Of a DNA stretch of 23,948 bases, positions 6,928-13,155 are shown in pieces. This DNA comes from a virus, in the IMG/VR virus record IMGVR_UViG_3300025828_000195, positions 1-23,948 of that record. The stretch is one strand, 5' to 3'. A program made the position numbers and the translations under genes. How positions within the stretch are numbered: position 1 is the stretch's first letter; the number at the start of each line of letters is the position of its first letter. The notes beneath the pieces are model-generated. The model was given only the letters and a program-made list of their open reading frames with translations. It had not been told where the DNA came from and made no database searches.

Positions 6928-8060
6928 TGAATATCTTTCAAGAAGCAAAACAAGTATTAGACAAAGACGGTAAAGTAAATCCACTTGGCCCATACGGTAA
7001 GTCAAAACTTACTGGGTCTGAGGTTGCTTCTTATTTTAGAAAACATCCTGTCAAAGACCCTAAAGTTAAAAAGGCAGTAGAGGTTGCATTAGACTTAGAA
7101 GGTGCATTTGATGTTGCAATGAAAGCAATCAAAGACTTCTACGGAGACAAGATTCTAAAGTCAAAAGAAGTGCAAACTGCACTTAGATTTGCAAACGAAG
7201 AAGTAGAAGTAATCGGTGAAAACTACAGAACACTTGCACAAAAAGGAATGGGAACAGAGTCCGAAAAGGATGCAAGGGTTGGTCTTGAGTTAGACTTTTA
7301 TGATTCACAGGGTAACAAACAATTTGGTAAGATTGTAAAGAAAGATAGAAAAGGTTACACTGTTAAAGATGAGAAAGGGAAAACCCACACTTTTATGTTC
7401 CTAGACAGACAAAAGGCAAAGAAACTTTTAACAAAGGAAGACACACAACTTGGTGAAGCAATGAAAATAAAAGATATCTTCAGGAAACACAAAAGAGAAA
7501 TTACAAAAGCATACAAAACGGGTGATTTATCATTCTCATCATCTGCTGGTAAGAAAGCAGAAGACGATTTAATGCAGTGGGCAATGAACAATGGTGAAGT
7601 CAAGAGTGATGACCCCGATGACTTTTTTGACTGGTTGTCTCGTGACCTTGAAGATATAGTTAAAGGTAAAATCAGAGAAGCAGTATCACCTGCTCAACAA
7701 GCTGCAATCGCAATTGCAAAGAAAGAGAAAGAAGAGAAGAACGAATCAGTATTCAACTCTTATAGAAGAATGGTTGAAATGTGGTTAGACGAAGAAGTTG
7801 CAAACATCACAGTTGACCCTAAAAACAGAATACCAACACCTGCTGGTCAAAACAAACACTCATTAGAAATTGTAAAACAAGCAAGAAGATTTGGTATCAA
7901 AGCATCACAATTAGGTAAACACATAAGAATTAAAGGTAATAAGAAGGCAGTTAATGACTTCTTAAGAATGGTTATCGGTAGGTCATCATATGGTGACCCA
8001 ACAGAAAAGGACACATCAACACCTCAGATTGACAAGATGTTGACTAAAGGTTTGAAGTAA
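6927..8060 (+). CDS. multi-segment hypothetical protein, possibly processed head protein
   Basis: This 377-residue protein has at least three segments separated by prohead-protease-like motifs. Residues 1-177 include a small beta-rich part (VGLELDFYDSQGNKQFGKIVKKDRKGY..., about 118-165, Tudor/SH3-like in appearance). LGE|A at 177/178 precedes a helical segment (MKIKDIFRKHKREITKAYKTG...). IRE|A at 251/252 precedes a Glu/Lys-rich linker and a C-terminal domain (about 290-377), where residues 300-350 resemble a small nucleic-acid-binding KH-like fold (KQARRFGIKASQLGKHIRIKG). No catalytic motif is visible. Its stop overlaps the next gene (TAATG). The domain readings are weak; I do not recognise the family. 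Confidence 0.7.
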   Translation: MNIFQEAKQVLDKDGKVNPLGPYGKSKLTGSEVASYFRKHPVKDPKVKKAVEVALDLEGAFDVAMKAIKDFYGDKILKSKEVQTALRFANEEVEVIGENYRTLAQKGMGTESEKDARVGLELDFYDSQGNKQFGKIVKKDRKGYTVKDEKGKTHTFMFLDRQKAKKLLTKEDTQLGEAMKIKDIFRKHKREITKAYKTGDLSFSSSAGKKAEDDLMQWAMNNGEVKSDDPDDFFDWLSRDLEDIVKGKIREAVSPAQQAAIAIAKKEKEEKNESVFNSYRRMVEMWLDEEVANITVDPKNRIPTPAGQNKHSLEIVKQARRFGIKASQLGKHIRIKGNKKAVNDFLRMVIGRSSYGDPTEKDTSTPQIDKMLTKGLK

Positions 8061-8377
8061 TGTCTAAAGACTTGTTCGAAACATACAGAGATATGCATCA
8101 ACTAGATGAGAAACTAGGATTTAATGGTTCGTATCAAAGAAAAAGTAAGTATGATGGTAAAGAGTTTGATAGAAATAAAGAAATCAAACAAATTGCAAAA
8201 ATCAAAAAGACATTAGAACAAGCAGATAAACTACATTCAGACTTGCAGTATCCTAATACAGTAGATACAGTCTCAAAAGTTTGGGATAAGATAAACGATG
8301 CATACATAGGTCTTATTAACTATGAAGAACAAGTTAAGAAGGGTGAGTATGACGGAGAAATCGACACAGATTCGTAA
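8060..8377 (+). CDS. hypothetical protein
   Basis: This 105-residue, helical, charged protein (MSKDLFETYRDMHQLDEKLGF...) starts at a TAATG overlap with the preceding gene. It contains a Lys-rich stretch (KEIKQIAKIKKTLEQADKL) and an acidic end (EYDGEIDTDS). No motif or membrane segment is visible, and I do not recognise it. It overlaps or abuts the next gene, depending on which start is used there. Confidence 0.65.
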   Translation: MSKDLFETYRDMHQLDEKLGFNGSYQRKSKYDGKEFDRNKEIKQIAKIKKTLEQADKLHSDLQYPNTVDTVSKVWDKINDAYIGLINYEEQVKKGEYDGEIDTDS

Positions 8378-8921
8378 TATGGATAGAGTAGACGCAAGAT
8401 ACAAATTGTTTAAAGAGAAACTTAAGAAATTAGGTTATATCAAACAAGAGACTGCTAAAGTCAGAAAGGTAATGGAAAAAGTTGCCGACTTTGGTATGAT
8501 GTCTGATGCTGGTAATAAAAAGATTGCACGTGCAGTTGCACAAGCAAAAGACGAGAAAGATTTGAGAGCTAGACTTGCAAGTATATCAACAATGGCAGGT
8601 GGAAAATATTCCGAAGCTCAAGAGGATGAAGTTATATCTAGAGCTATAGATGCACTTGCATCAACAGCTAGAGGAACTCAACTTCGACCTGATGCAAATG
8701 TTCTAATGCAGTTAAAATCTATGGAAGATACAGGTAGAGACACAGAAGTTAGAACAGATGATATGAAAAAGACAAAGGTCAAAGCTGCAGATGCAGTTAA
8801 AGTAAAAGATGCATTATTGTCTGTTAAGGCACCTATTCGTGATAAATACCTTAGACTTTTACAGAAAGATGCAAATTCTTTCAAAAAAACTTTTAATGCT
8901 ATATTAAAGGTTGTAAACTAA
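8349..8921 (+). CDS. hypothetical helical protein
   Basis: The frame allows starts at 8322, 8349 and 8379. I chose ATG 8349 (190 residues) because AAGAAGGG lies 7 bases upstream and looks like a ribosome-binding site. ATG 8379, one base after the previous stop, would give 180 residues and is a fair alternative. The protein is almost entirely helical and basic, with an Ala-rich middle (KKIARAVAQAKDEKDLRARLAS) and a C-terminal part DALLSVKAPIRDKYLRLL. It has no recognised domain or signal peptide. It precedes a small gene with a strong ribosome-binding site. Confidence 0.65.
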   Translation: MTEKSTQIRNMDRVDARYKLFKEKLKKLGYIKQETAKVRKVMEKVADFGMMSDAGNKKIARAVAQAKDEKDLRARLASISTMAGGKYSEAQEDEVISRAIDALASTARGTQLRPDANVLMQLKSMEDTGRDTEVRTDDMKKTKVKAADAVKVKDALLSVKAPIRDKYLRLLQKDANSFKKTFNAILKVVN

Positions 8922-8937
8922 ATTTAGGAGAAGAAAA

Positions 8938-9228
8938 ATGGCACTATGGGGATTACTAGACAACGAAGCATCAAAACCAAAATGGTTAACAGATGCTGAA
9001 AAAGTTGAATGTTATGGTGTTGATACTGCTGAAGTAACTGCAAATGCAGACAACGGTGTTGTGTCAGAGGGATGGTTACAAAGAACTGTAGTCGGTTCTA
9101 GAACAAGATGGGAAACATTGGTTGCAATGTCTTCAGGTTCTATGGGCGGTGACGTTGCAGACTATGATGACGATTCTGATTCAGGCACACCTGATGTTGA
9201 TGACGATTCAGTATTAGCTGACAGTTAA
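8938..9228 (+). CDS. small probable virion protein with Asp-rich tail
   Basis: This 96-residue protein is preceded by TAGGAGAAG, one of the clearest ribosome-binding sites in the window, implying high expression. The start MALWGLLDNEASKPKWL followed by DAEKVECYGVD resembles a family of small proteins I recall in T4-like marine phages, sometimes annotated as structural. Residues about 63-75 (GSRTRWETLVAMS) are conserved-looking. The last 25 residues are Asp/Ser-rich (DYDDDSDSGTPDVDDDS), strongly acidic and probably disordered. A virion role is inferred from the strong ribosome-binding site and family memory; no enzyme motif is present. Confidence 0.7.
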   Translation: MALWGLLDNEASKPKWLTDAEKVECYGVDTAEVTANADNGVVSEGWLQRTVVGSRTRWETLVAMSSGSMGGDVADYDDDSDSGTPDVDDDSVLADS

Positions 9229-9230
9229 GA

Positions 9231-9461
9231 ATGGCTTGGGTAACCGTAGCTGGTTCCAACAGTATTTGGGAATATGATAACGCTGCATCAGCAGTTGACA
9301 CATATAGAGATACGCCTGGAACAATATCTGCTGGGGTTAGAACATATACTTCTCCATTTACTGGTCTCGAAAAGAAAACCTATATTAAGTGTAGGAAGAC
9401 TGGAGAGACCATTGTAAGGGGAGAGATAAATAAAGATTATTACGATAATCTTATACCATAA
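9231..9461 (+). CDS. small hypothetical protein, likely structural
   Basis: This 76-residue protein begins 2 bases after the preceding stop. It is beta-rich: MAWVTVAGSNSIWEYDNAAS, then DTPGTISAGVRTYTSPFTGLEKKTYIKCRKTGE. I recall similar short proteins next to the previous family in marine phages. There is no signal peptide or catalytic motif. Pairing with the 96-residue gene suggests a shared virion-related role, which is inference. Confidence 0.65.
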   Translation: MAWVTVAGSNSIWEYDNAASAVDTYRDTPGTISAGVRTYTSPFTGLEKKTYIKCRKTGETIVRGEINKDYYDNLIP

Positions 9462-9469
9462 GGAAAATA

Positions 9470-9883
9470 ATGAAAAAGTTTAAAGAATTTTTTAAAGAAA
9501 ATGTAGGAGTGTTCCAAACTTCAGGTTTATCATCTGAACATATCCCACATGATATAGATGACCCACAAGTTGTTTCAGCAGTAAATGCTGTTCTAGGACA
9601 CGCTGCTACCTCAGAATTCTTAAACCCTAAAGCTGCCATTGCACAGATGGAAGCAAAACTTTCACTGTTAGGTTTAGAGTTAGATCATAGTGCAGTTGAA
9701 TTTGATGGTTTAAGTGAAGAAGGCAGTTTTGATATCCCTATGAAAAGATATGGGGACATCATGGGCAAATCAGTCGATACACCTATAGATGAAATTGAAC
9801 ATGAAGAAAGAGCATATAACCTTTCTATTCGTTTCGAAAAACTAGATACTGGAACTTACAAAGTTTACGGTTCACTTGATTAA
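9470..9883 (+). CDS. hypothetical protein with capsid-targeting-like N-terminus
   Basis: This 137-residue protein has AAGGAAA as a ribosome-binding site 5 bases upstream of the ATG. Its first ten residues, MKKFKEFFKE, resemble the T4 internal-protein targeting sequence and the starts of the genes at 746 and 1123. The rest is acidic: VVSAVNAVLGHAATSEFLNPKAAIAQMEAKLSLLGLEL forms likely helices, and the C-terminal part (YNLSIRFEKLDTGTYKVYG) likely strands. No motif gives a function. It is the last gene before a clear intrinsic terminator. Confidence 0.65.
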   Translation: MKKFKEFFKENVGVFQTSGLSSEHIPHDIDDPQVVSAVNAVLGHAATSEFLNPKAAIAQMEAKLSLLGLELDHSAVEFDGLSEEGSFDIPMKRYGDIMGKSVDTPIDEIEHEERAYNLSIRFEKLDTGTYKVYGSLD

Positions 9884-9919
9884 TATACAATAGACATCCT
9901 TTGGGTGTCTTTTTGTATA
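9884..9919 (+). terminator. intrinsic terminator after the virion-gene block
   Basis: An 8-bp stem AGACATCC/GGGTGTCT (9892-9899 with 9903-9910, one G-T pair) has a TTT loop and is followed by TTTT. An outer helix of TATACAA with TTGTATA (9884-9890 with 9913-9919) flanks it, which may let it work on both strands. It sits one base after the stop of the 9470 gene. Confidence 0.8.
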
Positions 9920-9929
9920 CCTACATACT
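9901..9929 (+). promoter_or_regulatory. possible promoter overlapping the terminator
   Basis: TTGGGT (9901-9906, in the terminator loop and 3' arm) and CATACT (9924-9929), 17 bases apart, resemble weak -35 and -10 boxes. The predicted start, about 9936, is 2 bases before the ATG at 9938. Alone it is weak; the layout copies the two stronger elements near 18871 and 19761. Confidence 0.3.
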
Positions 9930-9937
9930 ATTACATT

Positions 9938-10309
9938 ATGGGTCTATTTGACAAAATAACATCTAAAAACTTTCAGGCTTATGCCCTTCAAAACTATGAC
10001 GACCCTCAATGCACAGACATTGAGGATTTTCAAGAGGACTTGAAGAGGTTTCGATACCTGAAACGTCTACTACACAGATACCACGAAAACGGAGAGATGA
10101 GAGAAAGACTCATGTTGAATCATGTCATCTGTCTTTTCAATGTCTTTGGATATGACGCATGTATGAGAATGTTGGATTTCAAAATTAAAGAAAAAACCTA
10201 TTGGAGTTCAATCAAAACTATGTTATTATATCTAGGTTATGTTGAAGAAAATTGGAAAGTTGATATCTCTATAGATGAAAAACTTGCACAAAGATTAAGA
10301 GAACTATAA
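9938..10309 (+). CDS. conserved T4-like phage hypothetical protein
   Basis: Starting at ATG 9938 (MGLFDKITSKNFQ...) the protein has 123 residues. The frame is open further up to an ATG at 9905, but that lies inside the terminator hairpin and is unlikely. The sequence DLKRFRYLKRLLHRYHENGEMRERLMLNHVICLFNVFG, followed by YWSSIKTMLLYLGYV, matches my memory of a protein conserved across T4-like marine phages without known function. It is helical and soluble. It stands alone between the terminator and the tRNA genes. Confidence 0.75.
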   Translation: MGLFDKITSKNFQAYALQNYDDPQCTDIEDFQEDLKRFRYLKRLLHRYHENGEMRERLMLNHVICLFNVFGYDACMRMLDFKIKEKTYWSSIKTMLLYLGYVEENWKVDISIDEKLAQRLREL

Positions 10310-10310
10310 C

Positions 10311-10386
10311 GCTGGATTAGCTCAGTTGGTAGAGCAACTCACTTGTAATGAGAAGGTCGCGAGTTCGACTCTTGCATCCAGCACCA
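10311..10386 (+). tRNA. tRNA-Thr (UGU anticodon)
   Basis: This is a complete 76-base cloverleaf: acceptor GCTGGAT/ATCCAGC, D arm GCTCAGTTGGTAGAGC, T loop with GTTCGA, and an encoded CCA. The anticodon loop CTTGTAA gives TGT, which reads ACA. The first anticodon-stem pair is an A-A mismatch. It begins one base after the previous stop. ACA is a common Thr codon in the neighbouring genes. Confidence 0.95.
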
Positions 10387-10393
10387 CTTTCAT

Positions 10394-10469
10394 GGGGCAT
10401 TAGCTCAGTTGGGAGAGCGCCTGCTTTGCAAGCAGGAGGCCGTGGGTTCGATTCCCTCATGCTCCACCA
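10394..10469 (+). tRNA. tRNA-Ala (UGC anticodon)
   Basis: This is a complete 76-base cloverleaf: acceptor GGGGCAT/ATGCTCC with one G-T pair, D arm GCTCAGTTGGGAGAGC, anticodon stem CCTGC/GCAGG with loop TTTGCAA, T loop GTTCGA, and an encoded CCA. The anticodon TGC reads GCA, the dominant Ala codon in this window. Seven bases separate it from tRNA-Thr, so the two are probably cut from one transcript. Confidence 0.97.
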
Positions 10470-10478
10470 GTCTTAAGA

Positions 10479-10486
10479 CATAAATA
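10479..10486 (+). promoter_or_regulatory. T4-type late promoter box CATAAATA
   Basis: This is a one-mismatch match to TATAAATA between tRNA-Ala and the next gene. With T4 spacing (box -13 to -6) the transcript starts at 10492, the A of the ATG. No Shine-Dalgarno sequence is present. Confidence 0.5.
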
Positions 10487-10491
10487 GTAAT

Positions 10492-11085
10492 ATGAAAATA
10501 GTCGACACCCTTATAGTCTTCCGTATCCTCAAGTTGTTAACTACACCTTGGGAAAAACAAGCTGCATATAAGTTTGGATTTATCGATAAAGAAGGTAAGA
10601 GAATCAAAACAAAACCAAGAGAGGACAATCCTAATCTATTTGTTCCTAATGACCCTTCTACATCTGAAGAAAAGTCATCTATGACACTACTCCATAGATT
10701 GGTATTCAATCTCAAGAGACTCATCAATAAAGTTCCTTTCGGTAAGACTGCATTTGCATCATACGCTGTTGCACTTGCACTTCTTAAGGAAGAAGCAAAG
10801 ATAGATGCAAATCAGATGGAAGAACTTTGTGAAAAGTTCTATCGTCATTTAAAAGACAATGAATTAATGAAACCTGAACATATCACTGAAGTGGTGGAAA
10901 TGTCTAAACTCTCTATTGGAGAAAAATACAGACTTAGACGTTCAGTAGAACAGGGGGATGTATACTTCCAAGCAAAGAGTTCATTAGAGGTGGTTGCAGA
11001 ACATAGTAAAATTTTCGGTGTTCCACTCTATGTTGGTTTCATCGATGACAAAAGAATATTGGTAACTTCAGATGATGTTTATTGA
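10492..11085 (+). CDS. conserved T4-like phage hypothetical protein
   Basis: This 197-residue protein begins MKIVDTLIVFRILKLLTTPWEKQAAYKFG and continues with SMTLLHRLVFNLKRLINKVPFGKTAFASYAVALALLKEE. The pattern matches a family I remember as conserved in T4-like marine phages, with no assigned function. The N-terminal 20 residues are hydrophobic and amphipathic but contain charged residues and do not look like a signal peptide. The C-terminal part (VAEHSKIFGVPLYVGFIDDKRILVTSDD) is alpha/beta. It overlaps the PAP2 gene by 14 bases. A late-promoter box places the RNA start at its ATG. Confidence 0.75.
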   Translation: MKIVDTLIVFRILKLLTTPWEKQAAYKFGFIDKEGKRIKTKPREDNPNLFVPNDPSTSEEKSSMTLLHRLVFNLKRLINKVPFGKTAFASYAVALALLKEEAKIDANQMEELCEKFYRHLKDNELMKPEHITEVVEMSKLSIGEKYRLRRSVEQGDVYFQAKSSLEVVAEHSKIFGVPLYVGFIDDKRILVTSDDVY

Positions 11086-11833
11086 AGCAATACAAAATAT
11101 CAATGCACTAGTTTTTGATAAAAATCCACCTAAGAAGTTTGAAAAAGATGAAGCAGACCGTTTGTTTGATGATGGTTGGATGCAGATGGATGTCCCACCA
11201 CCACCTAAAAATGATTCTCGTCAGACACTAAACGAACTAGAAGAAATGAAAAACAGACGAGAAATGTTGTCTGATTTTGATAAGAAAGTGTATATCAACA
11301 CAGATGAAGATACTAGTTACTACATCAAAGAATACTTAGAAGAACAAGATTTAGACTATAGTGAGGACGAAATAGAAGACCTCAGAAAAAGTGTAAGACA
11401 TATTGGTAGGTATTACAAAAACAAATTTAACAGACCTAGACCTTTTCAACTTGCAAAGGAATTAGGAATCAATCTAAAGGATGAGAAATTTGAAACAGTA
11501 GACTCTCCGTCTTATCCTTCAAATCATGCACTACAAGCTAGAACAGTTGCAAACTTTTATGGAGAGAAATATCCTGAACATAAGAAATACCTTCTTAGAG
11601 CTGCAGATATGAGTGCAGAAGGTAGAATTAATGCAGGAGTCCATTTTCCCTCAGATAAGATATCTGCATATATGATTGCAGATACCGTAATGGAGTTTTT
11701 GAAGGATGATGTAAATGAGGATGCACCAGTGAATGCAACAGGAGCTGCAGTTTCTACTAATGTTCCTATTGTGAAGAGAAAGAAAATGCACACACCTAAT
11801 CTTGTGTTTGGAATGCTTTCTCGTAAAAAATAA
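11072..11833 (+). CDS. PAP2-family phosphatase-like protein
   Basis: This 253-residue protein has the three motifs of PAP2/acid phosphatase-haloperoxidase enzymes in order: K-x6-RP (K116 to R123-P124), PSNH at 149-152 (usual form PSGH) and R185-x5-H191-x3-D195 (usual SR-x5-H-x3-D, with the Ser replaced by Gly). These would form the phosphohistidine active site. Unlike typical lipid phosphatases it has no transmembrane helices, so it is likely soluble. The first 100 residues are an acidic extension not seen in minimal family members. Substrate may be a phosphorylated lipid head group, nucleotide or other phosphomonoester. The start is ATG 11072 or 11075; both overlap the previous gene. Confidence 0.8.
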   Translation: MMFIEAIQNINALVFDKNPPKKFEKDEADRLFDDGWMQMDVPPPPKNDSRQTLNELEEMKNRREMLSDFDKKVYINTDEDTSYYIKEYLEEQDLDYSEDEIEDLRKSVRHIGRYYKNKFNRPRPFQLAKELGINLKDEKFETVDSPSYPSNHALQARTVANFYGEKYPEHKKYLLRAADMSAEGRINAGVHFPSDKISAYMIADTVMEFLKDDVNEDAPVNATGAAVSTNVPIVKRKKMHTPNLVFGMLSRKK

Positions 11834-11836
11834 ATT

Positions 11837-12658
11837 ATGAATACATTTTTGAGTTACCTTGCATTATTTACTTCCCTTGCTGTTGCAGGAATAGCTGCAT
11901 ACTTTTCAGTCATTGGACTTGCAACGATATTTGCAGGTGCATGGTTGGGAGTTGTTATCATGGCAGGAACACTTGAATTCGGTAAACTGGTTACTGCTGT
12001 TCTTCTACACTTAAGATGGAAGGATTTAAACTACCTCAAATACTACCTAGTCACATCAGTAGGTGTATTGATGTTAATTACATCATTAGGTATTTTCGGG
12101 TATCTATCCAAGGCAAACATAGAGACTACACTTGTAGGTGACGGTAATAATTTAGAGTTATCTATTATTGATACTCGTCTTACTGCACAACAAAACAATT
12201 TAGATAGATTGAATGCACGATTAGAAGGATTAGACTTGGTGGTAGAGACAGGTAGACCACAAGACAGAAATTATATCAATAGACAACAAAGAGAAGAACG
12301 TTCTGATATAAATAATGAGATAGATACAATCGTTGCAGAGATAGTTCGTCTAAATGAAGATAAACTACCTATACAACGAAAACAACTAGAACAAGAGTCA
12401 GAAATAGGCCCTATTAAATATGTTGCAGAGGTTATCTATGGTCAGGATAATGCAAAGGACTACTTAGATAATGCAACACGTTGGGTCATATTTGCATTGA
12501 TATTTGTGTTTGACCCACTTGCAGTTCTCTTATTGATAAGTGCAACAGGTCTAATTGCAAACCCTAGACCTAGAGAACCAAAACCTGCAACTGTTGAGAA
12601 CAGATATGTTATCCAAGTTCCAAAAGATAGGGTTGCAGATTTCAGAAAAAATAAATAA
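11837..12658 (+). CDS. four-helix membrane protein with central coiled coil
   Basis: This 273-residue protein begins 3 bases after the previous stop. Transmembrane segments are visible at about 5-25, 28-55 and 67-90, followed by a soluble region of about 125 residues (95-215) and a fourth helix at about 217-240 (WVIFALIFVFDPLAVLLLIS). The soluble region contains a coiled coil (DTRLTAQQNNLDRLNARLEG, and later Glu/Arg-rich helices). The C-terminus has PRPREPKPATVENRY and ends KDRVADFRKNK. An acidic residue lies inside helix 2 (GTLEFGKL) and an Asp in helix 4 (FDPLA). I recall homologues in T4-like marine phages, but no function. Superinfection exclusion, lysis control or an envelope-remodelling role are all possible. 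Confidence 0.75.
   Translation: MNTFLSYLALFTSLAVAGIAAYFSVIGLATIFAGAWLGVVIMAGTLEFGKLVTAVLLHLRWKDLNYLKYYLVTSVGVLMLITSLGIFGYLSKANIETTLVGDGNNLELSIIDTRLTAQQNNLDRLNARLEGLDLVVETGRPQDRNYINRQQREERSDINNEIDTIVAEIVRLNEDKLPIQRKQLEQESEIGPIKYVAEVIYGQDNAKDYLDNATRWVIFALIFVFDPLAVLLLISATGLIANPRPREPKPATVENRYVIQVPKDRVADFRKNK
12650..12657 (+). promoter_or_regulatory. possible T4-type late promoter AATAAATA
   Basis: This one-mismatch late box overlaps the end of the membrane protein gene. The predicted RNA start, about 12663, gives a 21-base leader carrying TAGGAGAAT before the ATG at 12684. It is the one late-box candidate here with a normal ribosome-binding site downstream. Confidence 0.4.
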
Positions 12659-12683
12659 GTATATACTTTTTTAGGAGAATAAT

Positions 12684-12902
12684 ATGCCAGATTTAGTAGA
12701 CCTTTCAGCAATGAGTGATGCAGACAGACTTGCATGGATGAAAGCAGACGGACAACCAGTCAAACCTGAAGGTTATGATGACTTGGCCGAAGACCATCCA
12801 GGCAAAGTGTCCTACGACACTTCAAAAGCACAATGGGATATTGATGTAGCTATATGGGAAACTGCCGTTGCAGACGGTGGACACCCTGCACCATCAGAAT
12901 AA
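12684..12902 (+). CDS. small acidic protein, tandem paralogue A
   Basis: This 72-residue acidic protein is preceded by the strong site TAGGAGAAT. It begins MPDLVDLSAMSDADRLAWMK, followed by KPEGYDDLAEDHPGKV. The next gene encodes a similar protein (DLxAMS, KLAF/RLAW, KPExxDE/DxxEDH), so the two are tandem duplicates. Trp and acidic residues dominate the second half (AQWDIDVAIWETAV). No motif reveals function. Its strong ribosome-binding site suggests high late expression, as for a virion component. Confidence 0.7.
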   Translation: MPDLVDLSAMSDADRLAWMKADGQPVKPEGYDDLAEDHPGKVSYDTSKAQWDIDVAIWETAVADGGHPAPSE

Positions 12903-12914
12903 TAGGAGAAAAAA

Positions 12915-13112
12915 ATGTCAGATTTACCTGATTTAAATGCAATGTCTAAAGTTGAAAAACTTGCATTCTACAAGTCCAATGAACCTCAAAAACCTGAGAA
13001 TTTTGATGAAATATCAGAAGAACATCAGCAAGAATTTGAAGCATCACATGCACATTGGGTAGAAAAGTGCGAGTCTCTAGAGACAATCATTAAAGAAAAC
13101 GACCTTTCTTAA
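12915..13112 (+). CDS. small acidic protein, tandem paralogue B
   Basis: This 65-residue protein, 12 bases after paralogue A, has its own site TAGGAGAAAAA. It shares the pattern DLPDLNAMSKVEKLAF, KPENFDEISEEHQ and a later H/W/E-rich segment (SHAHWVEKCESLE) with the gene before it. The sequences have diverged to roughly one third identity by eye. No known domain is visible. The pair may form a heteromer or be expressed as dosage copies. Confidence 0.7.
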   Translation: MSDLPDLNAMSKVEKLAFYKSNEPQKPENFDEISEEHQQEFEASHAHWVEKCESLETIIKENDLS

Positions 13113-13143
13113 AAATCCACTAGTATTTCCTATCTAATCATAG

Positions 13144-13149
13144 TATAAT
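13144..13149 (+). promoter_or_regulatory. possible -10 box TATAAT before primase
   Basis: A perfect TATAAT lies 6 bases before the ATG at 13156. The predicted RNA start coincides with that ATG. No TTGACA-like -35 is found 16-18 bases upstream, so it may need a phage activator (middle-type promoter). Confidence 0.45.
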
Positions 13150-13155
13150 GAATAC

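Noticed and set aside
8840-8848. GATAAATA inside the 8349 gene as late promoter for the 8938 gene
   Set aside because: It would leave a leader of more than 80 bases, unlike the other boxes, and the codons GAT AAA TAC are normal in frame. Left out as unsupported.
9425-9432. GATAAATA near the end of the 9231 gene as promoter for the 9470 gene
   Set aside because: Possible, but the match is inside coding sequence and the 9470 gene could simply be co-transcribed; not enough to call it.
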